Of a stretch of DNA of 18,918 nt, positions 8,201 through 15,361 are shown in pieces (position 1 is the stretch's first letter; each line of letters begins with the position of its first letter). A program made the translations under genes and the position numbers. The notes beneath the pieces were generated by a model. It was not told the origin of the DNA. It saw only the letters and a program-made list of their open reading frames with translations, and ran no database searches. Origin of the DNA: Acidobacteriaceae bacterium UBA1307 (lineage in GTDB: Bacteria > Acidobacteriota > Terriglobia > Terriglobales > Acidobacteriaceae); contig DBTV01000007.1 of the NCBI GenBank assembly GCA_002307235.1, positions 1 through 18,918 on the forward strand. The letters run 5' to 3'.

Positions 8201-8474
8201 GGAGGCGCACGACCCGAGCCAGCCGCCCGAGGGCATAGTCTCTTCGGTGGGTGCCGAGGGCGCTTGCAGCTTTAATTATTTTTCGCACACGCCGGGCCTG
8301 GGGTTGCGCTATCACACGCCGGCTGGCCCGATCCGGCTGGACTTTGGGTATAACCTGAATCCGCCGATCTATCCGGTGATCTACGACTATTCAAAAAAAC
8401 AGCCAGCTTCAAATCCGCACATGGGGCGGGGCAATCACTTTAACTTCTTCTTCAGTCTGGGGCAGACTTTTTGA
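5277..8474 (+). CDS. Omp85-family outer-membrane assembly protein (BamA/TamA type) with about seven POTRA-like repeats
   Basis: Omp85 proteins insert beta-barrels into the outer membrane (BamA) or act with TamB (TamA). A signal peptide is visible (RLRKR, a hydrophobic run at about 28-39, cleavage near ASA/AAEA at 48-54). By eye, POTRA-like repeats follow at about 69-134, 137-217, 220-298, 301-377, 379-473, 476-555 and 558-630, more than the five of classical BamA or three of TamA. The barrel fills 631-1065. It has the family's loop-6 motif in GGATSLRGF (887-895), a strand LFHDMGNVF (941-949) and a terminal Phe. The start is uncertain: GTG 5277 has AGGA seven bases upstream, ATG 5292 is too close to AGGAG (5285-5289), and TTG 5298 lies eight bases from it. 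The stop overlaps the next start codon. Position beside tamB favours a TamA-like role; BamA function is equally possible. Confidence 0.92.
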   Translation: MFLGEMVLPTEPAAQSGRAGARLRKRTALLLATLSLLLSGNRCGQRPASAAAEAVPSASTSIWLGQRVSKIHFVGVGRERLEPLASQLAQKEGMPLDTAKLRQSLRALYGSGLYETVRVEAVRGAEGVELSFVGTPRAFIGSVWVDGARGATMNTQLTLASRLNPGERFTQAKLDEAVRLMRATLADNGYYEPTITFLLDPMNADQLVDIHFRVNSGERARVGQVALSGDSGMSVDEFRGHAHLHPGMQIDHESSNRALSGVMRTYQKQGRFEAEVKLEAQHYDAARKLSDYRFTANRGPVVRVSVEGASVSPEKLRRLIPVFEEGSVDEDLLNEGDRRLRNFFQRMGYFSAKVTHEQQSAREDAVTILYRAQLGPRQRVERIVIDGNRYFDMATLRDLLSVRTADTLDRLGAYSLAMAAADVDALEGVYQNNGFSSVKVSSEVRPLRALPEAQSRGKKKVVPVEVVYHVNEGQQVRVEAVRIEGNAHIAAAQLAPLMNTSAGQHYSPQYLAGDRDAILSYYLSRGFDQASVNVSELVDAAHADKKTIVFQVSEGQQSFVRKVLVTGLHYTKPSTVARAIMLHPGDPLDQSALEETQRNLYEFALFNEVNIAVENPTGGEAQKTVLLQATEARRWTLTYGGGFEAQTGTPQNNCGSATVLGESCNPNGKTGVSFRGLADVTRNNLGGREQLASIRGTYGLLEQRLDLLYQIPHFRGDRNLSMSFSGGYANSKDVTTYVASRLQAGARLSEGFKNSGAWLSKANTLIYAYDFRRVKVAQQSLQVAPYYLKELSTAVRVAGPSLTWIRDTRDSAFDARRGTYTSFQDFVSHHFFGAEVGFNRLDVSNSSYYSFGKERFVLARNTRYGQERAFRSPVQQLLPLPERLYAGGATSLRGFSLNGAGPRDPQTGYPIGGAGALLNSIELRMPPPTLPWVGNTMSVVLFHDMGNVFTNASQAWASALRAHQTQKSACRASLQEAHDPSQPPEGIVSSVGAEGACSFNYFSHTPGLGLRYHTPAGPIRLDFGYNLNPPIYPVIYDYSKKQPASNPHMGRGNHFNFFFSLGQTF

Positions 8475-9196
8475 TGCGAGCACGGGCGACAATCCGAATC
8501 TGGAGCGCGGGGCTGGCGTGGGCGCTGGCATCGCTGGCGCATGCGCAGACGCCGGTGGTGCTCGACAATGTGGTCGCGGTCGTCAATCAGCATGCGATTC
8601 TGCTCAGCGATCTTGACGATGAGATTCGTCTGTCGGTGCTTGATCCCGGGCAGCACGGCGGATCGGATCTGACGCGGCGGCGGGCCCTGGAACTGCTGAT
8701 CAGCCGGTCGCTGATCGAGCAGCAGATTCGCAGCGACGATCTGCAATCGGTGGAGCCAACGGCGGCGCAGATCGATGGGCGTGTCGCGGAGATGCGCCGT
8801 CGCCTGCCGCTTTGCCTGCATGGCGGTTGCACGAGCGAGGACGATTGGACGCGGGTGCTGGCCGCGCGCGGATTAACGCCCGAACGGGTGCGCGCCTATG
8901 TGCGTCGCCGCCTGGAGGTTCTGGTTTTTATCGAGCGGCGCTTCCGGCAGGGAATTCGGATTGAACCGCAGGAGGTGGAGAGCTATTACCGCGAAAACTT
9001 CGTGCCGCAGTTCGGTGCGGAGGAGACGCCGCCCCCGCTCTCCGAGGTCTCCGCGCGCATTGAAGAGATTCTGCTTGAGCGGCGCGTGAGTGCGCTGTTT
9101 GATGACTGGCTGACGAACCTGCGCAAGCAGGGCGACGTCGAAGTGCTCGATCCCGCGCTCGCGGAATCGCCGCAGAAGAGTGAGACGCAATCGTGA
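8474..9196 (+). CDS. SurA-like periplasmic chaperone lacking a visible PPIase domain
   Basis: SurA proteins escort unfolded outer-membrane proteins through the periplasm to the Bam complex. The 240 residues begin with a signal peptide ending AHA-Q (about 1-24). A SurA N-terminal module follows: VVLDNVVAVVNQHAILLSDLDDEI (about 28-51), then ALELLISRSLIEQQI (71-85). A helical region continues through ERVRAYVRRRLEVLVFIERRF. No parvulin isomerase domain follows; the protein ends soon after RVSALFDDWLTNLRKQGDVEVLD, which resembles the C-terminal strand of SurA chaperone cores. Two cysteines, Cys114 and Cys119 (LCLHGGC), could form a disulphide. The ATG at 8474 overlaps the Omp85 stop codon (TGATG), and the gene's own stop overlaps the tamB start, so translation is coupled. 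Chaperone function is inferred from the N-terminal domain and context. Confidence 0.85.
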   Translation: MRARATIRIWSAGLAWALASLAHAQTPVVLDNVVAVVNQHAILLSDLDDEIRLSVLDPGQHGGSDLTRRRALELLISRSLIEQQIRSDDLQSVEPTAAQIDGRVAEMRRRLPLCLHGGCTSEDDWTRVLAARGLTPERVRAYVRRRLEVLVFIERRFRQGIRIEPQEVESYYRENFVPQFGAEETPPPLSEVSARIEEILLERRVSALFDDWLTNLRKQGDVEVLDPALAESPQKSETQS

Positions 9197-12100
9197 GCGA
9201 GAACGAAGCGAAGCCTGTCCAACGCGTGCGCAGCAAGGTGCGCCGCGTTCTGTTGCGCCACTTGCCGCTGGCCGCCGCCGCGCTCGTCGTGTTGACGGTG
9301 ATTGCGGCAGCAGGGCTTTATTGGTGGATGAGTTCGGCGAACTTCGAGAATCTGGTGCGACGGCATCTGGTCGCCGCGCTCGAGGACGCGACAGGTTGCC
9401 GCGTGGAAATGGACGCCTTCCATTGGCGCATGTTGCAGTTTGAGGCCGAGGCCGACGGACTGGTGCTGCATGGGCTTGAAGATGCGGGCGAGCAACCGCT
9501 GGCCACCGTGGCGCGCGCGCGGGTGCGGTTGAGCCTGTTGAATCTTCTGAGTCCCAAGGTGCTGCTGCGTTCGCTCGACATCGAACGGCCGACGATGCAC
9601 TTCATTGTCTATCCCGATGGATCGACGAATCAGCCTGTGCCGCGCGTGGTGTCAAAGCGCAATCGCTCAGCGCTCGACAGGCTCTTCGACATGAAGGCCG
9701 GCCGACTTTCCTTGCGCGAGGGCACGTTGCATTACGAAAACCGCGCCTCGTCGTTCGACTTCCAAAATCGCTATCTTCCGCTGGCTTTTTCTGGCGACGA
9801 CGTTTCCTTGCGCGTCAGTTATCTGCCTGCGCATCGCGGCAGTGCCGAGACCTATCGGGTGGAGTTGGGCGCGACGGACATGAGCCTGACGCGCTCGTTG
9901 CCGCACGTCAACTTCACGCCGGTGCATGGCTATGTGCAGGCCGTGCTCGATCTGGAACGCTATGCGGCGCAACTGCGCTGGATGCGCATTACCGCGCGAG
10001 GTCGTGATCGCGTGACGCACTGGGTCGATCTTTCCGGGCAGGTGACGAACTTCGCGCATCCGCGCTGGCAGGCGCATCTTTCAGGTGAACTCGATCTGCG
10101 GATCGTTGATCCGGTCACGGGCTATCCGAATACGCCCGAGGGGCTTGCACGACTTGATCTGACGGCGGCGGGCGCGAACGGCAGTTACAAGGTCGAAGGC
10201 CCGGTGCATGTGGACAAGGCATCGTACATGGGCAACGGCGTTGTGGCGACCGGCCTCGGGCTCGACGCGCGCGTGCATGCTGATCCGAAGCGGCTGTTGA
10301 TCGACTCGGTGGTCGTGCGGTTGCGGCAGGGTGGAGAGATGACCGGATCGGTCGATCTGGCTCCGTGGCTCGAACCGGCGACGCCGCATGCCGCGCCGGT
10401 GCATACGGCCAATCGCAACATTGCGCCGCCGCACGCCCTGCCACTCGATATTCCGATGAATGGCCGTGTGGCCGCCGAGTTCAAGAATGTTTCCGTCGAC
10501 ACGGTGCTCGAGATGGTGAGCCTGCCTCCGTTTCAACGTCTCGGTTTCAACGCGCAGTTGAATGGTCCGGCGCTGGCGACATGGAGCAATGGCGATACGG
10601 ATTCGATCAAGGTGGATGCGCGTTTTGCGCTGAACCCTTCGGCGCACGGCCTTGCGGGCGAGGTTCCGGCCTCGGGCGTGCTGGATGCAACCTACGCGCA
10701 GCGCAACGGCAAGGTGGATCTGCACAGACTTGAGTTGCATACGCCGGCGAGTTTTCTGCAAGCGCATGGCGATCTGGGCGCGTATCCCATGGCGAGCCCG
10801 TCTTCGTTTATCGTCGATTTCCGTTCGCACAATCTGAGCGAATTTGACACGGTACTGCGCGATCTTGGCGTGCAGCGTCGCGGCCGACTCGGTGCTGCTG
10901 CACTGCCGCTCACGTTGACCGGCGAGGCCGAGGTGCATGGCAACTGGAGTGGCTCGCTGACGGCACCGAAGCTGGATGGCTCATTGAAGGCCAATGGGCT
11001 TTCGCTGGAGATGCCTACCGGCAGTGAGAAGGCCGCGCAACCGCGTTTTGTGCATCTGGATACGGTCGATTTGACCGGCAGCTATGCGCCGACGCACATT
11101 GCCATCGAACGTGCGCAGATTGTGCGCGGCAATGCGCACCTTTCCGTCAGCGGAACGGTGGATGCGACGGCGGGACGGGTGCCGAGCTTTGATGAAAACT
11201 CGCAACTGCATCTGCGCGTGGATACGGCGCAACTGAAGATGGAAGACGTGCAGCCGTTGTTCGGAACGCCGTTGCCGCTGGCGGGCATCATCAGTGCTCA
11301 GGTGAATGCTAATGGCACGGTGCGTGCGCCGAATGGTTCTGGATGGGTTGAACTCGAAGCGGGCTCGGTCTACGGTGAGCCGGTGACGCGGTTGCGCCTG
11401 GAAGGCAATGCCGCCGGGCAGATTCTGCATCTGCGTTCGATTGCACTGGCGACGCCGGCGGGCAACGCGACAGGCACGGGCAGCTACGACTTTCATGCGA
11501 AGCGCTTTGAGGTGGATGCGCACGGCGCGGGCATCGATGTGGCGCGTCTTGGCGTGGTGCGCGCGCAGAAGTGGCCGGTCGAAGGCAGAGCGGCCTTTAC
11601 CCTGCATGGGGGCGGGCTGCTGCATGATCCGACACTGGACCTGATCTCGACGCTGAGTGGGTTGGCGTTCTCTGGCCAACGCATGGGCAGCATGCGCGCG
11701 ACCGCGCACGTTGAGCATCGCACGGCGAGCTATGACGTAACCTCGCAGTTTGAGAGTGCAGAAGTGCATGCGCATGGAAAGACCGGCTTCGATGGCGGCT
11801 ATCCAACCGAGGCACGGATGGAGTTTTCGCGCTTCAATGTGAATGCGCTGCTCAAACTCGGGCACATGCAGGCGCTCAACGGCGATTCGGCGCTGGCGGG
11901 CACGGTGACGCTCTCTGGGCCTTTGGCCAGGGTCGACGAACTGCGGGGCGAGGCGCGGCTCAACGCGCTGAATGTGACCGTGGGCAGCATGCATCTGAAG
12001 AGCGAGAATGGCCTGCATGCATTGCTGAGTAGTGGCTTCATTCATCTGGACCCGATTCACATCACGGGCGAAAACACGGACCTGTATGCGCAGGGCACGC

Positions 12101-13398
12101 TGGCGCTCAAGGGCGCACGGCAGATGGATGTGGCTGCGCACGGCACGGTCAATCTGAAGCTGATCGAGTTGTTCGAACCGAATCTGACCACGGCGGGTTC
12201 GACGCGTTTCCAGTTGACGGCGCGCGGGCCGATTGCGCGGCCCAGTCTCGATGGCCGCGTTGAGATTGAAAATGGCGCGTTGAGCATGGAGAACGTGCCG
12301 AACGGCATCAATCAACTGCATGGCACGCTGGCCTTCAGCCAGAACCGGCTTGAGGTAAAGTCGCTGACGGCGACCAGCGGCGGCGGTCAGATCAACGTTG
12401 CCGGTGCGTTGACCTTTCAGAACGGGCTCTATGCAAATCTGACGGCGACGGGCAAAGGCATTCGCATTCGCTATCCGCAGGGCATCAGTTCGCAGACCGA
12501 CATGACGTTGCATTTGCAGGGAGCGCGCAGCAACTTTTTGCTGGCGGGCGATGTGATGATTACCCGCTTCAGTGCAAGTCAGGATCTGGATCTGGCGGCA
12601 TTGGCCGCACAGGCCAGCGCCGTGCACACGCCGCCGGCTGCCGATGCCGTCTCGCGTCACGTCCGGCTCGATGTGCACATTGCTTCTTCGCCGCAGTTGA
12701 ACTTTCAGAATGCCTTTGCCAAGCTGGCCGGCAATGTTGATCTGCGGCTGCGCGGAACGGCGGCGACGCCGACGCTGCTCGGCAAGATCTCGATCACCGA
12801 GGGCAGCGCGCGGATTGCAGGAACGCGCTATGATCTGCAGCGCGGAGAAATCTCCTTCAGCAATCCGGTGCGTATCGAGCCCTCCATCGATCTGAATGCT
12901 TCGGCGCGCGTGGAAGACTACGACATCACGCTCGGGCTGCATGGCACGCCGGCCAAGATGTCGATCAGCTATCGCAGCGATCCGCCCTTGCCCGAGGCCG
13001 ACGTGGTGGCGCTATTGGCGCTCGGCCGCACCGAGAACCAGCAGAGACTCTATACGCAGCAGCAACAACAACAGCATGCCAACCAGACGACGGACGCACT
13101 GCTTGGCGGCGCGCTCAACGCCACCGTTTCAAGCCGCATGCAGAAGCTCTTTGGCGCGGCTTCGGTCAAGGTCGATCCCAATTACATGGGCGCGCTCGGC
13201 AACGTGACCTCGCGCTTGATCGTGCAGGAGCAGTTGGGGCGCAACCTGACGCTGACCTACGCCACCAACGTGAATACCACCAGCCAGCAGTTGCTGCAGG
13301 CCGAGGTGGCCATCAATCGCCATCTTTCGTTGATGATGGCGCGCGACGAGTCGGGCGTGTTCTCGATTGTGATCAAAAATACGCGCCGTTACCGCTAA
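9193..13398 (+). CDS. tamB: translocation/assembly module protein TamB (AsmA-like/DUF490)
   Basis: TamB spans the periplasm from an inner-membrane anchor to an Omp85 partner. It is thought to form a hydrophobic groove that carries phospholipids, and it aids assembly of some outer-membrane proteins. The 1401 residues fit the family. They begin with a basic stretch and one transmembrane anchor (about 24-46). An AsmA-like start follows (FENLVRRHLVAALEDATGCRVEM), then a very long run of beta-rich repeats. The conserved C-terminal TamB domain includes GTRYDLQRGEISFSNPVRIEP and the hallmark SDPPLPEADVVALLALGRT (about 1263-1281). A six-Gln tract (1289-1294, 13057-13074) follows this motif and is unusual. 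The GTG start overlaps the preceding stop by four bases (GTGA). Encoding directly after an Omp85 gene supports a TamA-TamB-like pair, here with a SurA-like protein between them. Confidence 0.95.
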   Translation: MSENEAKPVQRVRSKVRRVLLRHLPLAAAALVVLTVIAAAGLYWWMSSANFENLVRRHLVAALEDATGCRVEMDAFHWRMLQFEAEADGLVLHGLEDAGEQPLATVARARVRLSLLNLLSPKVLLRSLDIERPTMHFIVYPDGSTNQPVPRVVSKRNRSALDRLFDMKAGRLSLREGTLHYENRASSFDFQNRYLPLAFSGDDVSLRVSYLPAHRGSAETYRVELGATDMSLTRSLPHVNFTPVHGYVQAVLDLERYAAQLRWMRITARGRDRVTHWVDLSGQVTNFAHPRWQAHLSGELDLRIVDPVTGYPNTPEGLARLDLTAAGANGSYKVEGPVHVDKASYMGNGVVATGLGLDARVHADPKRLLIDSVVVRLRQGGEMTGSVDLAPWLEPATPHAAPVHTANRNIAPPHALPLDIPMNGRVAAEFKNVSVDTVLEMVSLPPFQRLGFNAQLNGPALATWSNGDTDSIKVDARFALNPSAHGLAGEVPASGVLDATYAQRNGKVDLHRLELHTPASFLQAHGDLGAYPMASPSSFIVDFRSHNLSEFDTVLRDLGVQRRGRLGAAALPLTLTGEAEVHGNWSGSLTAPKLDGSLKANGLSLEMPTGSEKAAQPRFVHLDTVDLTGSYAPTHIAIERAQIVRGNAHLSVSGTVDATAGRVPSFDENSQLHLRVDTAQLKMEDVQPLFGTPLPLAGIISAQVNANGTVRAPNGSGWVELEAGSVYGEPVTRLRLEGNAAGQILHLRSIALATPAGNATGTGSYDFHAKRFEVDAHGAGIDVARLGVVRAQKWPVEGRAAFTLHGGGLLHDPTLDLISTLSGLAFSGQRMGSMRATAHVEHRTASYDVTSQFESAEVHAHGKTGFDGGYPTEARMEFSRFNVNALLKLGHMQALNGDSALAGTVTLSGPLARVDELRGEARLNALNVTVGSMHLKSENGLHALLSSGFIHLDPIHITGENTDLYAQGTLALKGARQMDVAAHGTVNLKLIELFEPNLTTAGSTRFQLTARGPIARPSLDGRVEIENGALSMENVPNGINQLHGTLAFSQNRLEVKSLTATSGGGQINVAGALTFQNGLYANLTATGKGIRIRYPQGISSQTDMTLHLQGARSNFLLAGDVMITRFSASQDLDLAALAAQASAVHTPPAADAVSRHVRLDVHIASSPQLNFQNAFAKLAGNVDLRLRGTAATPTLLGKISITEGSARIAGTRYDLQRGEISFSNPVRIEPSIDLNASARVEDYDITLGLHGTPAKMSISYRSDPPLPEADVVALLALGRTENQQRLYTQQQQQQHANQTTDALLGGALNATVSSRMQKLFGAASVKVDPNYMGALGNVTSRLIVQEQLGRNLTLTYATNVNTTSQQLLQAEVAINRHLSLMMARDESGVFSIVIKNTRRYR

Positions 13399-13411
13399 CC
13401 CCGGTGGCGGC

Positions 13412-13447
13412 GTTACTTTTTGTTCTTCCTTTGCGAGTAACTTTTTT
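13412..13447 (+). terminator. possible weak terminator after tamB
   Basis: GTTACT (13412-13417) can pair with AGTAAC (13436-13441), followed by six Ts (13442-13447). The stem is only 6 bp, AT-rich, and has an 18-base loop, so it is marginal. The same AGTAAC could instead be part of a promoter for the BON gene. Confidence 0.3.
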
Positions 13448-13464
13448 GGTGCCGTTGTGTCTAC
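13436..13464 (+). promoter_or_regulatory. possible ECF-like promoter of the BON-domain gene
   Basis: AGTAAC followed by a T-run (13436-13441) is separated by 17 bases from GTCTAC (13459-13464). This resembles the general ECF pattern (AAC in the -35, GTC in the -10) and the stronger match before lon. The leader would be about 70 bases. The match is weak and overlaps a possible terminator stem. Confidence 0.25.
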
Positions 13465-13526
13465 ATGGGTAGGGTTGCAATGGCCCGCTGGGGGAGTTGC
13501 TCGGCGAGTGACCCTGGGCCGCAGCC

Positions 13527-13532
13527 AGGAGG
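13527..13532 (+). promoter_or_regulatory. consensus ribosome binding site that sets the BON-protein start
   Basis: A full AGGAGG stands eight bases before the ATG at 13541. It rules out the longer in-frame start at 13457, whose extra residues do not look like a signal peptide. Confidence 0.85.
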
Positions 13533-13540
13533 TTTTTTCA

Positions 13541-14341
13541 ATGAAAACGACATCGTTGTATGCCGGTGTTTTGTTTTCCGCCTTATCCATGGCAGGTGGA
13601 GCGTGGAGCTTTTCCCCGGCTGCCCGTGCGGCTCGTCCTGCGCAGGCGTCGGCAACGCAGCCGGAGGACGCCGTGTGGAAGGCGGCGGACGAAAAGCTGG
13701 GCAAAAAGCAGTTTCGCGAGGTCAAGGTCAGTGTGGACCATGGTCTCGCGACGTTGACGGGCAGCGTGGAACTCTACGAGTACAAGGCGGATGCGGCCAG
13801 GAAGGTGCAGCACGTCAAGGGCGTTACGGCCGTGCGGAATCTGATTGAGGTTGCCGGTCCGTCGATTGCCGATGGTCCGTTGCGCTCCGACCTGGTCGAC
13901 AAGCTGTCGTATGATCGCGTGGGTTTTGGCAATGTGTTTAACGCGATCGGTGTGAAGGTGGAAAACGGCGTGGTGACGCTCGGTGGCCACGCGCGCACCG
14001 ACGTCGACAAGGACTCGGCGCTGGCGCTGGTGGCAACAACGCCGGGCGTCAAGGACGTCGTCGACATGGTGGAGGTCGATCCGGTCTCCATGATGGATGA
14101 CCACACGCGGCTGGCCGTGGCCCGCGCCATTTATGGCGCTTCGGCGCTGAACCGGTATGCGCTGAATCCTGCCAAACCGATTCGCATCTCGGTGCAGAAT
14201 GGCAACGTGGAGCTGTATGGCGCGGTCGACTCAAAGATGGACAGCGACATTGCCTTCATGCGCGCGAACTCTGTCGCGGGCGTCTTCAGCGTGAAGAACT
14301 ATCTGGTGGTGCCCCATCAGAGTGACGAGCATCGCAAATAA
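13541..14341 (+). CDS. exported protein with three BON domains
   Basis: BON domains are short folds thought to bind phospholipid; they occur in osmotic-shock and envelope-maintenance proteins such as OsmY. The 266-residue protein starts with a signal peptide (MKTTSLYAGVLFSALSMAGG, likely cleaved near ARA or AQA at about 28-36), so it acts in the periplasm or at the outer membrane. Three BON-like units follow: about 44-104 (VKVSVDHGLATLTGSVELY, then VKGVTAVRNLIEV), 113-180 (VKVENGVVTLGGHARTD, then TPGVKDVVDMVEV) and 187-258 (ISVQNGNVELYGAVDS, then VAGVFSVKNYLVV). OsmY has two. The start has a perfect AGGAGG at eight bases. It follows the tamB operon by 142 bases and ends at a strong terminator, so it may be a separate transcript. 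Its precise role is unknown; envelope protection is inferred. Confidence 0.92.
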   Translation: MKTTSLYAGVLFSALSMAGGAWSFSPAARAARPAQASATQPEDAVWKAADEKLGKKQFREVKVSVDHGLATLTGSVELYEYKADAARKVQHVKGVTAVRNLIEVAGPSIADGPLRSDLVDKLSYDRVGFGNVFNAIGVKVENGVVTLGGHARTDVDKDSALALVATTPGVKDVVDMVEVDPVSMMDDHTRLAVARAIYGASALNRYALNPAKPIRISVQNGNVELYGAVDSKMDSDIAFMRANSVAGVFSVKNYLVVPHQSDEHRK

Positions 14342-14360
14342 AGATTCATTTTCAGCAATC

Positions 14361-14391
14361 GCCGGGGGGCCATCTCGCCCTCCGGCTTTTT
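14361..14391 (+). terminator. Rho-independent terminator after the BON gene
   Basis: GCCGGGGGGC (14361-14370) pairs with GCCCTCCGGC (14377-14386) to form a 10-bp GC-rich stem with one G-T wobble. The loop is six bases (CATCTC), followed by TTTTT. It lies 19 bases past the stop codon. Confidence 0.9.
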
Positions 14392-14456
14392 GTTGCGCGC
14401 ACCGCGTCGTAGCGGGTTGCGCCGTTCCTTTACACTGAAAGAAGAAGGAGACACGC

Positions 14457-15317
14457 GTGCAGGGCATTGTTGCAAAGACGAAAACGACACTGGAGATGAT
14501 CAAGTGGGAACACTCGGTCTTTGCGCTTCCTTTTGCGCTGACGGCGGCCTTGCTGGCCGCGCACGGCCTTCCTCCTTTGCGCACGCTGGGCTGGATTCTG
14601 GTGGCGATGGTGGCGGCGCGCTCCTCTGCGATGGCCTTCAATCGCTGGGCCGATGCCGACTATGACGCCACGAATCCGCGCACGAAGATGCGCGCGATTC
14701 CCGCCGGCTTGTTGACGCGCGGTTTTGTGCTGGGTTTTACGATCGTGACCGCCGCGATCTTTGTTCTGGCCTCCGCCGCGCTGAACCGGCTGACGTTGCT
14801 GTTGTCCCCGGTTGTGCTTGTCGTGCTGCTCGGCTACAGCTATCTGAAGCGCGTGACACGCTGGTCGCATCTGGGGTTGGGGCTGGCGTTGGGGCTGGCG
14901 CCGACCGGTGCGTGGATCGCGGTTACCGGCGCGCTCGATGCGCGGATCGTGGTGCTGACCGCGGCGGTGATGCTGTGGGTCGGCGGCTTCGACGTGCTTT
15001 ATGCCTGCCAGGATTTTGATCATGATCGCAGCGAGGGCCTGTATTCGCTGCCCAAGGCGCTGGGCATTGAGCGCGCCTTTCTGGCGGCGCGGTTCATGCA
15101 TCTGGCGATGCTGGCTTTGCTGGCCTGGTTTGGGTGCCTGTTCCAGTTTCGCGTGGTGGGCTGGATTGGTCTGTTGCTGGTCGGGATTCTGATCGGCTAC
15201 GAGCACGCCATTGTTTCGCCGCGCGATCTGCGCAGGCTGAATGCGGCTTTTTTCACGATGAACGGTGTGATCGCGATGGTCTTTTTCCTGTTCGTGGCCG
15301 CCGATATCTGGATTTAA
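14457..15317 (+). CDS. mqnP: UbiA-family polyprenyltransferase, probably MqnP (menaquinone, futalosine route)
   Basis: UbiA enzymes are inner-membrane prenyltransferases that attach an isoprenoid chain to an aromatic acid. The 286-residue protein is very hydrophobic, with about eight or nine membrane segments. Both Asp-rich catalytic motifs are present: Asn62-x3-Asp66-x3-Asp70 (NRWADADYD), followed by PRTKMRAIPAG, and Asp186-x3-Asp190 (YACQDFDHD), followed by RSEGLYSLP. The opening IKWEHSVFALPFALTAALLAA is typical of the UbiA-like subgroup that includes MqnP of the futalosine menaquinone pathway. I favour that role because acidobacteria generally use menaquinone, but 4-hydroxybenzoate prenylation as in UbiA cannot be excluded. 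The GTG start has AAGGAG six bases upstream. pheA follows after 44 bases on the same strand and could be co-transcribed. Confidence 0.88.
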   Translation: MQGIVAKTKTTLEMIKWEHSVFALPFALTAALLAAHGLPPLRTLGWILVAMVAARSSAMAFNRWADADYDATNPRTKMRAIPAGLLTRGFVLGFTIVTAAIFVLASAALNRLTLLLSPVVLVVLLGYSYLKRVTRWSHLGLGLALGLAPTGAWIAVTGALDARIVVLTAAVMLWVGGFDVLYACQDFDHDRSEGLYSLPKALGIERAFLAARFMHLAMLALLAWFGCLFQFRVVGWIGLLLVGILIGYEHAIVSPRDLRRLNAAFFTMNGVIAMVFFLFVAADIWI

Positions 15318-15361
15318 AGAACGCGTACAATTTTTTTGAAAAGAGTGATCGGTAGGCAAGC

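Noticed and set aside
10981..12942. 653-codon minus-strand open frame inside tamB
   Set aside because: It is antisense to a well-supported TamB, its composition is Arg/Gln/His-rich, and no start signal was found.
13457..13540. 28-residue N-terminal extension of the BON protein
   Set aside because: A full AGGAGG and a proper signal peptide mark the start at 13541.
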